Below, piece by piece: positions 1-7,270 of a stretch of DNA of 19,187 bases (positions are counted from its first letter, which is position 1; every line of letters starts with the position of its first letter). Made by a program: the position numbers and the translations under genes. The stretch lies in contig CAZVRZ010000107.1 in NCBI GenBank assembly GCA_964629965.1, positions 1-19,187 of the forward strand. The letters run 5' to 3'. The notes under the pieces are model-generated. The model searched no databases and had not been told where the DNA came from. It worked only from the letters and a program-made list of their open reading frames with translations. Source of the stretch: CAZVRZ01 sp964629965 (GTDB lineage Bacteria > Chloroflexota > Anaerolineae > Anaerolineales > UBA4823).

Positions 1-2
1 TG

Positions 3-608
3 TATTGGCTGGCCAAGATGCTGTATGCCGGAGAAGACCCGCGCTTCATCCTGCGCCGCCTGATCATCCTGGCAGGCGAGGATATCGGCCTGGCAGACCC
101 CCAGGGCCTGGTGGTGGCCAACGCCGCTGCCCAGGCTTTTGAATTCATTGGCCTGCCGGAGGGCATCTTCCCCATCGTCGAAGCAACCTTATATCTGTCC
201 ACCGCGCCCAAATCGAACAGCGCCCTGGCTTACTTCAAGGCTTTCAAGACCCTTGAACAAGAGGGCCAGATCAGCGTGCCCACGCACCTGCAAGATGGCA
301 ATCGCGATGCCGCCGCCCTCGGGCACGGCAAGGGATACCAGTATCCCCACGAGGCCCCCGACCATTTCTTGCCCCAGCAGTACCTGCCTCATCGCCTGCT
401 CGGCACGTACTTCTACGAGCCTTCGCACGAAGGCTACGAGGCCAGCGCCGCCGAGCGCCTGGAACGCTGGCGCAGCGCCCAACGCCAGGCGCTCAATATC
501 ACCGACATCCGTCGCCTGCCCGATCCAGATATGCAGGAGATTTCCGAGATCAAGCGCAAACACAAAAGCAGCGGGGGCGCTCCGGATGATGGTCTCGAAG
601 GCAGTTAA
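3..608 (+). CDS. rarA: Replication-associated recombination protein A, C-terminal part (5' truncated by window edge)
   Basis: The reading frame is open from base 3 to the TAA at 606-608, so only the C-terminal ~200 residues are present and the real start lies outside the window. The segment EDIGLADPQGLVVANAA, followed by AFEFIGLPEG, EATLYLSTAPKSNSA and the HGKGYQYPHEAPDH...QQYLP stretch, is characteristic of the clamp-loader-like C-terminal tetramerisation half of the AAA+ ATPase RarA/MgsA/WRNIP1. RarA acts at stalled replication forks on single-stranded DNA ends. The Walker A and B motifs would be upstream and cannot be checked. The tail after the last conserved block is basic and Ser/Gly-rich (EIKRKHKSSGG), as is common for the variable end of this family. 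The next gene starts 6 nt after the stop, so the two may be co-transcribed. Confidence 0.93.
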   Translation, partial: YWLAKMLYAGEDPRFILRRLIILAGEDIGLADPQGLVVANAAAQAFEFIGLPEGIFPIVEATLYLSTAPKSNSALAYFKAFKTLEQEGQISVPTHLQDGNRDAAALGHGKGYQYPHEAPDHFLPQQYLPHRLLGTYFYEPSHEGYEASAAERLERWRSAQRQALNITDIRRLPDPDMQEISEIKRKHKSSGGAPDDGLEGS

Positions 609-614
609 CCACCC

Positions 615-1232
615 ATGCCTATCTTCTTGTTGGTTCGTCATGGTGAAAACGAATATGTTCAGAAAGGCCGCCTGGCAGGACGCTTACCAGGCGTGCACCT
701 GAACGCGAACGGTCGCCGGCAGGCGCAGGCCACCGCCGAAACACTGCGCCAGGCTCCCGTCACAGCCATCTATAGCAGCCCATTGGAACGAGCCGTTGAG
801 ACCGCCGAGCCCATTTCTCAGGCGCTTGGCCTGCCCGTCAGCCTGCATCCAGGTTTGATGGAAACCGACTGTGGTTCCTGGCAGGGCAAAACCCTGAAAA
901 GACTGGGCCGCCTGAAGGTCTGGCGCACCGTGCAAAATACGCCCTCCTTGTTCCAATTCCCAGGCGGCGAGTCCTTTATTGATACGCAACACCGTATCTG
1001 CGCTGCACTGCAGGATCTGTGCAGCCGGCATGATCCCAAAGACCTGCTTGTGTGTGTCTCGCATGCCGATCCCATCAAGCTGGCCGTTGCTTTTTACCTG
1101 GGCTTGCCGTTGGATCATTTTCAACGCCTGGCGGTCACGCCGGCCTCCATCACCGCTCTCATGATCGACGAGCATCACAGTCAATTGTTGCTGCTAAACT
1201 ATAACCCCTCTCTCACCATCCCCAAGCTGTGA
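615..1232 (+). CDS. Histidine phosphatase family protein (MSMEG_4193/Rv2135c-like)
   Basis: This 205-residue protein has the histidine phosphatase (phosphoglycerate mutase-like) signature. LVRHGENE gives the phospho-acceptor H9 within R8-H9-G10. R59 sits in SSPLERAVETA, E83 in the LMETDCGSWQG block, and the second catalytic histidine H150 is in VCVSHADPIK. These are all the core residues of the fold, so a phosphomonoesterase or mutase activity is likely. The substrate is unknown. The two genes that follow are a DUF3090 protein and an SCO1664-family protein. In Mycobacterium the same three families are neighbours (Rv2135c, Rv2134c, Rv2133c), which supports assignment to the MSMEG_4193 subfamily. 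No strong Shine-Dalgarno precedes the ATG; it lies 6 nt after the rarA stop, so translation may depend on upstream ribosomes. Confidence 0.9.
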   Translation: MPIFLLVRHGENEYVQKGRLAGRLPGVHLNANGRRQAQATAETLRQAPVTAIYSSPLERAVETAEPISQALGLPVSLHPGLMETDCGSWQGKTLKRLGRLKVWRTVQNTPSLFQFPGGESFIDTQHRICAALQDLCSRHDPKDLLVCVSHADPIKLAVAFYLGLPLDHFQRLAVTPASITALMIDEHHSQLLLLNYNPSLTIPKL

Positions 1233-1235
1233 TTC

Positions 1236-1244
1236 TGGTATACT
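1236..1244 (+). promoter_or_regulatory. Extended -10 promoter for the DUF3090-SCO1664-hom genes
   Basis: TGG followed by TATACT makes an extended -10 element in the 47-bp gap after the phosphatase stop. The matching -35 position (ccatcc, 17 bp upstream) is poor, as is usual for extended -10 promoters. Transcription would start near 1251, giving a leader of about 29 nt that includes the AGGGAG Shine-Dalgarno at 1268-1273. Confidence 0.55.
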
Positions 1245-1279
1245 TTGAGCACAAACCGTTTTGAACTAGGGAGCCAATT

Positions 1280-1807
1280 ATGCCTCGTGAAGAGATCGAT
1301 CTCCATCCGGTAAATCACATTACCATCGACGCCTTTGGGCAGCCCGGTAAGCGGATATTCTACATCCAGGGAACCCAGGACCAACAAGTGGTTACCTTGA
1401 TCGTCGAGAAGATCCAGGTGCAATCGCTAGCCGTCGGCCTGGAACAATTCCTGGGCGAAATTCGCCAGAATTATCCTGACCTGAGCGAAGTTTCATCCTC
1501 TTATGATGAGCAGGCCATGCATATCACCCCGCCGGTTGACCCGCTTTTCCGGGTAGGCGAGATCGGCCTGGGCTACGAGGTGGAAAACGATCTGGTGGTG
1601 CTGGTAGTGCGCGAGTTGTTAACGGAAGACCGCGATCCTGAAGATGCCGGTGTGGTGCGTTTCTGGTGCAGTCGCTCCCAGATCTATATCATGATACACT
1701 GGGGCCTCGAAGTTGCTTCTCACGGCCGTCCCATGTGTCCACAGTGCGGCGAGCCAATGGATCCCGAAGGCCACTTTTGCCCAAAGAAGAACGGCCACAA
1801 GCATTAA
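1280..1807 (+). CDS. DUF3090 family protein with C-terminal zinc-ribbon-like tail
   Basis: This 175-residue protein begins MPREEIDLHPVNHITIDAFG, continues with FYIQG and VVTLIVEKIQVQSLAVGLEQFL, and has the FWCSRSQ block. Together these match the DUF3090 (TIGR03847-type) family, whose biochemical role is not established. The C-terminus carries C153-x2-C156, C167 and H173, a small zinc-ribbon-like motif. Its length is normal for the family. The start is supported by AGGGAG at 1268-1273, 6 nt before the ATG. Its place between a histidine phosphatase and an SCO1664-family kinase-like protein matches the conserved Actinobacterial trio, so the three probably act in one process. Confidence 0.88.
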   Translation: MPREEIDLHPVNHITIDAFGQPGKRIFYIQGTQDQQVVTLIVEKIQVQSLAVGLEQFLGEIRQNYPDLSEVSSSYDEQAMHITPPVDPLFRVGEIGLGYEVENDLVVLVVRELLTEDRDPEDAGVVRFWCSRSQIYIMIHWGLEVASHGRPMCPQCGEPMDPEGHFCPKKNGHKH

Positions 1808-1812
1808 GCGTG

Positions 1813-2535
1813 ATGCCTTCCCCCAGTTCGATCCTGTTCCTCTTGCAAGAGGGCGAAATGACGCTTAAGGGCAAATTTATGTGGGGGTCCAATTACACTT
1901 TCCTGGCAGAAGTCGAGCACCAGGGCGAAACCCAGGCCGCCGTGTACAAGCCATCGCGTGGCGAGCAGCCCCTGTGGGATTTTCCCACTGCCAGCCTGGC
2001 GCACCGCGAGGTAGCCGCCTACCTTCTCAGCGAAGCGTTGGGGTGGCATTTTGTGCCCGAGACCGTCTATCGCCGCCAGGCGCCCCTGGGACCGGGTTCT
2101 TTGCAGCGCTTTATCGAACATGACCCCGATGAGCATTACTTCAACATCAGTGCCGAAGATCGCCAACGCCTGCGCCCGGTGGTGTTGTTTGACCTGATCA
2201 TCAACAATGCCGATCGCAAAGGCGGGCATGTGTTGTTTGACGACCACCGCAACCTGTGGCTGATCGATCACGGTATTTGCTTTCATGCCGAGGATAAGTT
2301 GCGCACTGTGATCTGGGATTTCGCCGGCGAGCCCGTTCCCCAGGAATATTTGGATATGCTGGAGGCGCTGCTGGCACAGCTCAGAGAGCCTTCCGAATTG
2401 ATCACCGCCCTTGCGGAGCACATCAGCCAACGCGAGATCCGCGCTTTGCGTTCCAGGATACGCCGGCTGGTCAAGGCAGGTGTCTTTCCGGGTCCAGACC
2501 CAGAGCGCCGGCCTTATCCCTGGCCTCCCCTTTGA
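1813..2535 (+). CDS. SCO1664 family protein (PI3K/PI4K-like kinase fold)
   Basis: Starting at the ATG at 1813, 5 nt after the DUF3090 stop, gives 240 residues (GTG at 1810 is an alternative). A kinase-like layout is visible: a nucleotide-loop-like MTLKGKFMWGSNYTFL (16-31), a candidate ATP lysine K46 in AVYKPSRG, a catalytic-loop-like DLIINNADRKGGHV (127-140, N131/N132/D134), and a metal-binding-like D152-H-G in LWLIDHGICF. This matches the SCO1664 (TIGR03843) family, distant relatives of phosphatidylinositol 3/4-kinase and HipA-type folds. The substrate is unknown; protein, lipid or small molecule are all possible. It is the third member of the phosphatase/DUF3090/SCO1664 trio. The GC-rich basic tail (FPGPDPERRPYPWPPL) is intact, so the gene is complete. 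Confidence 0.85.
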   Translation: MPSPSSILFLLQEGEMTLKGKFMWGSNYTFLAEVEHQGETQAAVYKPSRGEQPLWDFPTASLAHREVAAYLLSEALGWHFVPETVYRRQAPLGPGSLQRFIEHDPDEHYFNISAEDRQRLRPVVLFDLIINNADRKGGHVLFDDHRNLWLIDHGICFHAEDKLRTVIWDFAGEPVPQEYLDMLEALLAQLREPSELITALAEHISQREIRALRSRIRRLVKAGVFPGPDPERRPYPWPPL

Positions 2536-2564
2536 ACATAAACCTTTATAAAAGGAGAAAAAAG

Positions 2565-3590
2565 ATGTCTCATTACAATCTGTGTTTGCTTGGTTTCGGC
2601 AATGTCGGGCGTTCCCTGGCACGCCTGTTCCTGCGCAAGCAGGAAGAATTAAAAGCTCGCTATGACTTGAGCTTTGCGTTCACGGCCATTGCCACCGAGA
2701 GGCATGGCGCAGCCATCAACCCTGCCGGTTTGGATATCGAACGCGCCCTGGCGTTGGTCGAGAGCGGCGCCTCGCTGGCAGAGCTTTCAGCTTACCCTGC
2801 GCCCGCCAGCATGCTGGAATTGGTCCGTATCTGCGGCGCCGATGTGCTCTTTGAGAATACGCCGGTCAACTACGAAAGCGGCCAACCCGCCATAGACCAT
2901 CTCCGCACCGCCTTAGAGTGCGGCCTGCACGCCATAACGGCGAACAAAGGTCCGGTGGTGCATGCCTACCATGATCTGACCGCACTTGCCAAGGCCAACG
3001 GGAAGCGTTTCTTTTTTGAGTCAACCGTCATGGATGGCGCGCCGATCTTTTCGCTTTTCCGCGGCGCGCTGCCTGGCGCTCGCCTGCTGTCGCTGCGCGG
3101 CGTTTTCAACTCCACCACCAACCTGATCCTGACGCGCATGGAATCGGGCGAGAGCTTTGAATCGGCCGTGGCCTATGCTCAGTCGATCGGTATTGCCGAA
3201 ACCGATCCCAGCGGCGATGTGGATGGTTGGGATGCAGCCATCAAGGTGTCTGCCTTGGTTACCGTGCTAATGGATACCCCCCTCAAGCCGGCCCAGGTGG
3301 ACCGGCAGGGGATTCGCAACATCACCTCCGCCATGGTTGCAGATGCTCGCCAGCAGGGACGCCGCTGGAAACTGGTTTGCTCAGCTCACAGAGAAGGCGA
3401 GCGGGTAGTAGCCCGCGTGGCTCCCGAGCTGATCGGCCCGGAATCTTCCATGTATAACGTGCTGGGCACTACCAGCATCGCCGAATTCGAAACGGACGTA
3501 TTAGGCTTGCTTTCCGTGATCGAGGCTGACCCCGGCCCGCATACCACGGCTTATGGCTTGCTGGCCGATTTCTTGAACGCAGTCGGCTAA
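2565..3590 (+). CDS. hom: Homoserine dehydrogenase, short form without ACT domain
   Basis: The start at 2565 is chosen because AAGGAG at 2552-2557 precedes it; an in-frame ATG at 2532 overlaps the previous gene and has no ribosome site. The 341-residue product opens with a Rossmann GFGNVG (10-15). It then has ITANKGP with K128, FESTVMDGAPIFSL (151-164), FNSTTNLILTRMESG, and DPSGDVDGWDAAIK with the expected catalytic lysine K227. This is the NAD(P)-homoserine dehydrogenase pattern: aspartate semialdehyde to homoserine, on the path to threonine and methionine. The usual C-terminal ACT regulatory domain of ~430-residue enzymes is absent, so allosteric threonine control is not expected through this protein. 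It lies 29 nt after the SCO1664-family gene and probably belongs to the same transcript. It ends 10 bp from the convergent capA. Confidence 0.88.
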   Translation: MSHYNLCLLGFGNVGRSLARLFLRKQEELKARYDLSFAFTAIATERHGAAINPAGLDIERALALVESGASLAELSAYPAPASMLELVRICGADVLFENTPVNYESGQPAIDHLRTALECGLHAITANKGPVVHAYHDLTALAKANGKRFFFESTVMDGAPIFSLFRGALPGARLLSLRGVFNSTTNLILTRMESGESFESAVAYAQSIGIAETDPSGDVDGWDAAIKVSALVTVLMDTPLKPAQVDRQGIRNITSAMVADARQQGRRWKLVCSAHREGERVVARVAPELIGPESSMYNVLGTTSIAEFETDVLGLLSVIEADPGPHTTAYGLLADFLNAVG

Positions 3591-3600
3591 GCCGCCGGCC

Positions 3601-4641
3601 TCACTTGAGCTTTTCGCTGGCAGCCCAGACGCGTTCCAAGATCTGGGCTGCTTCTGTTTCTCCCGCCAGGTGTACCGTTCCATCCCCATCCACATGCGTG
3701 GGGATCAGCTCGTAGCCGGTATACTGCGCCCCCTCGAAATACAACTTCAAGATCAAACCCTGTTGGTGCGCCAGGTCCCAGGTCTGGTCGAACACAAAAT
3801 TTCCCAATCCGTAGAATACATCGATGCCATCGATTGTCTGGATGGCCTGGGCCACATGTGTGTGATTGCCCACCACCACATCTGCCCCAGCCTCCACCGC
3901 TGCCTTGGCAAAGTGCAGTTGCTCATAATTGGGATCGGGTACATCTTCCGGCCCCCAATGCGGCATGGCGATAACCACATCTGCCGCCTGGCGAGCAGAT
4001 CGGATTGCATCCAAAAGGTTATCATCGTTCAACACCGCGATGCCCGGGGTGTCTTCGCCGGCAAAGGACTGCGGCTCGATCGCCCCCAGCGAAACGATGC
4101 CGAAGCGTATCCCCTGCGCCTCGATCACCACCGGCTGCATGGCCTCAGCATGGTTGCTGCCCGCCCCCACCGGCAAGATCTCCACCTGGCGCAGGTTATC
4201 CAGCGTATCGAAAAAAGCCCGGTTGCCGCAATCGCTAAATCCGCAGTTCTTAATATGGTTGGTCGCCACGCTCATCACGTCAAATCCGGCCCTCTGGAGC
4301 GCTTCGGCATTGCTGGCCTCGCCGATCAAATGATAGGTAAAGACACAGCCGGTTTGCGGCGACACATCGGAGATGGTTGCATTGAGCGTGCCGATGGCAA
4401 TATCTGCCGCCTGGATTAACTCGCGCACCGCATCGTAAAGATAATCGGCTTGGCCTCGCTCGGCAATGGCGGCTTGCACGCAGCGCGCCGGGACGATCGC
4501 CCCCGTGAACAGCAGCGTGACGTGCGGCCCGAGGTGCACCGCGCGGTGCTTCTTGTGCGCGATGACCTTCTTGCGGAACTCGGCCCGCGCCTTGGCGTAG
4601 GCCTCCAGCGTCATCAGCGAGTCTCTGGTTACTTTCGGCAT
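3601..4641 (-). CDS. CapA/PgsA-type metallophosphoesterase-like protein; first ~45 residues are foreign (chimeric 5' end)
   Basis: Residues ~46-346 form a CapA (poly-gamma-glutamate synthesis/PGA_cap) domain. Visible are IVPARCVQ, SVATNHIKNCG with N128-H129, VVIAMPHWG with H228, and VVVGNHTHVAQ with H260 and H262. The YGLGNFVFDQ block follows. These are the metal-site and core motifs of this calcineurin-like family, which is usually extracellular and lipid-anchored. The first acidic ligand, normally Asp in the GDI motif, reads TGAI here. Residues 1-45 do not belong: they match a DUF3501 protein and use almost only G/C-ending codons. The true N-terminus is very probably the lipoprotein signal and Thr/Pro linker encoded at 4717-4893, beyond the N gap. 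Treat the deposited start (ATG at 4641) as an artefact. The gene is last in the miaB-queG direction and converges on hom. Confidence 0.85.
   Translation of the reverse strand: MPKVTRDSLMTLEAYAKARAEFRKKVIAHKKHRAVHLGPHVTLLFTGAIVPARCVQAAIAERGQADYLYDAVRELIQAADIAIGTLNATISDVSPQTGCVFTYHLIGEASNAEALQRAGFDVMSVATNHIKNCGFSDCGNRAFFDTLDNLRQVEILPVGAGSNHAEAMQPVVIEAQGIRFGIVSLGAIEPQSFAGEDTPGIAVLNDDNLLDAIRSARQAADVVIAMPHWGPEDVPDPNYEQLHFAKAAVEAGADVVVGNHTHVAQAIQTIDGIDVFYGLGNFVFDQTWDLAHQQGLILKLYFEGAQYTGYELIPTHVDGDGTVHLAGETEAAQILERVWAASEKLK
4507..4641 (-). pseudogene. N-terminal fragment of a DUF3501 protein, apparently foreign sequence
   Basis: The 45 codons from ATG 4641 read TRDSLMTLEAYAKARAEFRK, then KVIAHKKHRAVHLGPHVTLLF. 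This is the start of a DUF3501 family protein as found in many Proteobacteria, where the following residues would be an acidic stretch beginning FED. Instead the frame runs directly into CapA at LLFTGAIVPAR. Nearly every third codon position is G or C here, whereas the capA codons after about 4477 are mixed. The 65 bp between the ATG and the N gap are equally GC-rich. Family recognition is from memory of the domain pattern and was not verified by search. Confidence 0.72.
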
Positions 4642-4706
4642 TGGTCAATCCTGTGCAGGCCGGGGGCTGGGGCGTGCGTATGCGCTACGTCTCGCGTCGC
4701 TTGGCG

Positions 4707-4716
4707 NNNNNNNNNN
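4707..4716. other. Assembly gap (10 Ns)
   Basis: Ten consecutive N bases mark a scaffold join of unknown true length. It interrupts the 5' part of the capA gene, between the lipoprotein linker on the right and the GC-rich foreign-looking segment on the left, so reading frames cannot be trusted across it. Confidence 0.99.
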
Positions 4717-4893
4717 TTCGGGTAGAAAAGGAGTCTTCGTGGGCGTAGGGGAGGTCGCAGGCTGGTAGATCGCCGTGGCAGAGGCCGCCTCGGTGATCGA
4801 GGCGCCCGGCGAGGCATCTGGGAATGATCCACACGCGCAAGCCAGCAGCGCCAATCCGAGCAGGAGTAAGCGCTTGCAGAGAGAATGTTTCAC
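4717..4893 (-). CDS. Lipoprotein signal peptide and linker: probable true N-terminus of the CapA protein (3' end lost in gap)
   Basis: Starting at GTG 4893, the product begins with a basic n-region (KHSLCKR) and a hydrophobic LLLLGLALLACACGS with a lipobox cysteine. An extracytoplasmic linker rich in Ser/Thr/Pro follows (ATSPTPTKTPFLPE), running into the gap. GTG is preferred because AAGGAGG lies 11 nt upstream; an ATG at 4926 directly after the queG stop is possible but would put 11 extra residues before the signal peptide. CapA-domain proteins of this kind are usually lipid-anchored, and the fragment lies just upstream of the CapA domain on the same strand, so the two are inferred to be one gene. 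With both parts the protein would exceed 370 residues. Confidence 0.75.
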
Positions 4894-4926
4894 CGCTAAC
4901 GAGCCCTCCTTGGCCTGTTCCTTCAT

Positions 4927-6096
4927 CTATCCAAGCGCCAGCTCGATTTCCTGACGCACTTCTTCATTCTGTTCGCCGGGCAGAGCTTGTTCCAGCGCCA
5001 GCCGGGCCTCCGGCCCGCCGATGCGGCCCAATGCCCAGGCCGCGTGCCCGCGCACCAGCGGCTCCGTTTCCTGGCGCAGCGTCTGCATCAGGGCCGGAAC
5101 TGCCAATCTGGAGCCTGTATTTCCCAGCGCAACGGCTACGTTCCTCAAGTATCCTCTGCGCTTGGTGCGCAAGATGGGCGATCCTTTGAATTTCTCTTTG
5201 AATTCCTGCGGGGTCAGCATCAGTTCGCGCATCAGGTTGGGGGCAGGCAGCCCGGCCCGGGGTGCAAAGGCAGGATCATGTTCCGCCGTTGAAAAGTGTT
5301 GATTCCAGGGGCAAACCTGCTGGCACACATCGCAGCCAAAGATCCAGGTGCCGATTTGCGGACGCTGCGCCAGCGGTATCGTCCCTTTCAACTCGATCGT
5401 CAAATAGGAGATGCAGCCCGCAGCATCGATGCTCCGGTCGGGCAAAATGCAGCCGCTGGGGCAGGCCTCCAGGCAGCGCCGGCATGTTCCGCAATGATCC
5501 TGGCGAAAAGGTTCGTCGAGAGCCAGCTCGATATCCACCAGCATCTCAGCCAGGAAGAAATACGAGCCCTGGCGCGGATGGATCAGGCCGGTGTTTTTGC
5601 CAATCCATCCCAACCCGGCGCGCTGAGCAAGGTCGCGCTCCAGGATCGGGCCTGTGTCGGTATACCAGCGCGCCTCCACAGATCTCCCCGCCTGTTCTTC
5701 GATGAAAGTCGCCAGGCGCTGCATGCGCTCTGGTAAGACATCGTGATAATCCAATCCCCAGGCATACGCGGCCACCTTGCCTGCCAGTGAGGTGTTTTCG
5801 TTGGCAGGCGCCGCCAGATGGGCCGGGTAGCGCATTCCCAGTACCAGGATTGAGCGGCAGGCAGGCATGATCTTCAACGGATCAGCCCGGCGTTGGCGTG
5901 CTCTCTCGCCGGCCAAATAGGCCATTTCGCCGTGTTTTCCTGCTGCCAGCCAGGCTTCAAAATCCGCCAGGTGGGGCGTAGGTTCGGGTGTTGTCACCCC
6001 AGCCAGTACAAAACCCAGGCGGCGGGCTTCTGCCTTCACCGCCTGGGTCAGCTTTAGATTTTGCTGTTGTACTGGGCGCGGCATTCCTGCTGGCAT
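4927..6096 (-). CDS. queG: Epoxyqueuosine reductase
   Basis: This 389-residue enzyme reduces epoxyqueuosine to queuosine in the anticodon loop of tRNAs with GUN anticodons, using cobalamin and two 4Fe-4S clusters. The N-terminal catalytic part has YTDTGPILERDLAQRAGLGWIG (145-166), which contains the expected acid residue D147. The ferredoxin-like part has C202-x2-C205-x2-C208-x3-C212-P, plus C228 and C255-D-V-C258-x3-C262-P-W-N. The C-terminus (~315-389) has HEAT-like repeats, RGHAAWALGRIGGPEA being the clearest. Length and all motifs are normal. Its ATG overlaps the stop of the upstream lipoprotein gene by one base (TAATG), suggesting translational coupling. Other queuosine genes are not in the window. 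Confidence 0.95.
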   Translation of the reverse strand: MPAGMPRPVQQQNLKLTQAVKAEARRLGFVLAGVTTPEPTPHLADFEAWLAAGKHGEMAYLAGERARQRRADPLKIMPACRSILVLGMRYPAHLAAPANENTSLAGKVAAYAWGLDYHDVLPERMQRLATFIEEQAGRSVEARWYTDTGPILERDLAQRAGLGWIGKNTGLIHPRQGSYFFLAEMLVDIELALDEPFRQDHCGTCRRCLEACPSGCILPDRSIDAAGCISYLTIELKGTIPLAQRPQIGTWIFGCDVCQQVCPWNQHFSTAEHDPAFAPRAGLPAPNLMRELMLTPQEFKEKFKGSPILRTKRRGYLRNVAVALGNTGSRLAVPALMQTLRQETEPLVRGHAAWALGRIGGPEARLALEQALPGEQNEEVRQEIELALG

Positions 6097-7166
6097 TATG
6101 GCTGGCAGGTCAATGTAAAAGTGGTCGCGCCGGAGGTAACATCGACCGGGCTGGTGATGTGCAGCCGCGCCCAGCCGGCCATCGATTGGTTGAATTCCAG
6201 GTAGAAGGTCAGCGTCTGGGTCCCGGCCCCAAAGGAAGTCGTCTGCGCAGCCGGCACATTGACGGTGACGCCGGATGTCTCAGAACCAGCTTCCAGTTGG
6301 TAGGTCACTGAGGCCGCCGAACTCAGGGTAAAGCTGGCTGCAAAAGCGAAAGTGTGCGGGCAGGTGCCGCTAAAAGATGCGTTATCCACTGCGATCGAGA
6401 GATTGCTAATAGTTGAGTTAGAAGGCGTATTGGTAGGTGTTGCCGTTGGGCCGCCAGGGGTGATCGTCGGCCCCGCTGCGGCTGTACCAGACCCAGCCAC
6501 ATCAATATCTACGTAAACGGATTCGTCAAAGTATTTTCCTTCGGCATTCAACAGTTTCCAATACCCGCGGTAGTGTCCGCTTGAGGCAGGCGCCACCAGG
6601 TTTACGGAGATTTCAACCATTTCGCCAGGAGCGACGTTCTTTTGCAGGCTGATCGAATTGGGCCCATCCATTTTATCGCCGCTGATATAACCGAAAGAGT
6701 AGGCCGTTGTCCAGGTTGTGGTGCCAATGTTCTTCAAGCGCCAGGTTTTGACAAAGGCCGTGCCGGCGGCAAAATCGCTGCCATCAATCACGGTCACGTC
6801 GGCAACATACATCGCCCGGTCACCAGTAACTCCTGCCACCACGCCTGCCGTAACGGTCGCTGGCACAGCCTGGGGAGGGTTCGGGCTGGGAGTCAGGGCA
6901 GCCGCCTGGGTGAGCTGGGCAGAGATCGTTTCAAAAGCCACCGTTAAGGCCACGTCTGGGGTCGGCTCTGATGGCGTGGGCGTCTCAGTCGGAACACTTA
7001 TCTTTGCCATTTCTGTCAAACGGGCGTTGGCGGTTTGAGCGGCTGCCGTGTATACCAGGTTTGGATCCATGCTGGGAGTCGGCGAAGCCTTTTGCATGGT
7101 TTTGCAGCTTGCTAAACCAAGCATCATCAGTAATAGGGTCATCCCCAAGAGGATATACTTTTTCAT
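6096..7166 (-). CDS. Secreted lipoprotein with NBR1-type Ig-like domain
   Basis: This is a 356-residue product. Residues 1-21 are a signal peptide ending in the lipobox LASC21. A region with the motif MDPNLVYTAAAQT and Thr/Pro-rich linkers follows (27-105). An NBR1-like ('next to BRCA1', FW) Ig domain at ~118-223 contains FVKTWRLKNIGTTTW, VAPGEMVEISVNLVAP and GYWKLLNAEGKYFDE. After a second Pro/Thr linker (~228-250) comes a ~105-residue beta-rich C-terminal domain that I do not recognise, with Cys near both ends. The ATG has AGGAGT 6 nt upstream. The protein should be displayed outside the membrane, probably binding a protein or carbohydrate partner; no catalytic motif is visible. It resembles the next lipoprotein gene in its N-terminal two-thirds, so the pair is probably a duplication. 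It is coupled to queG by a one-base overlap. Confidence 0.85.
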   Translation of the reverse strand: MKKYILLGMTLLLMMLGLASCKTMQKASPTPSMDPNLVYTAAAQTANARLTEMAKISVPTETPTPSEPTPDVALTVAFETISAQLTQAAALTPSPNPPQAVPATVTAGVVAGVTGDRAMYVADVTVIDGSDFAAGTAFVKTWRLKNIGTTTWTTAYSFGYISGDKMDGPNSISLQKNVAPGEMVEISVNLVAPASSGHYRGYWKLLNAEGKYFDESVYVDIDVAGSGTAAAGPTITPGGPTATPTNTPSNSTISNLSIAVDNASFSGTCPHTFAFAASFTLSSAASVTYQLEAGSETSGVTVNVPAAQTTSFGAGTQTLTFYLEFNQSMAGWARLHITSPVDVTSGATTFTLTCQP

Positions 7167-7185
7167 GTTTCACTCCTAATGTATT

Positions 7186-7249
7186 CAAAGTGCGGCGGAG
7201 GCCGTCACAATGGTTAATAATACCATGTGATCGGCCAACCGCCGCTTTG
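7186..7249. repeat. Long imperfect inverted repeat (hairpin) between the two lipoprotein genes
   Basis: Arms pair as CAAA/TTTG, GCGGCGG/CCGCCGC, GGCCG/CGGCC, CAC/GTG and ATGGT/ACCAT around a 7-nt AT-only loop (TAATAAT), with short bulges between. The 64-bp element fills most of the 104-bp gap between two co-directional genes and lies ~20 nt before the start of the downstream one. It lacks a clear T-run, so it is more likely an mRNA stabilising, processing or attenuating hairpin, or a small dispersed repeat, than a standard terminator. Confidence 0.75.
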
Positions 7250-7270
7250 GTCGAGTAGATTGTACCTGTG

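Noticed and set aside
2543..2557. CCTTT-ATA-AAAGG hairpin covering the hom ribosome site
   Set aside because: A 5-bp, A/T-heavy stem with a 3-nt loop is weak and expected by chance. No leader peptide or riboswitch-like context was seen.
3588..3603. Bidirectional terminator between hom and capA
   Set aside because: Only 10 bp separate the stop codons, and no stem-loop with T-runs is visible at the junction.
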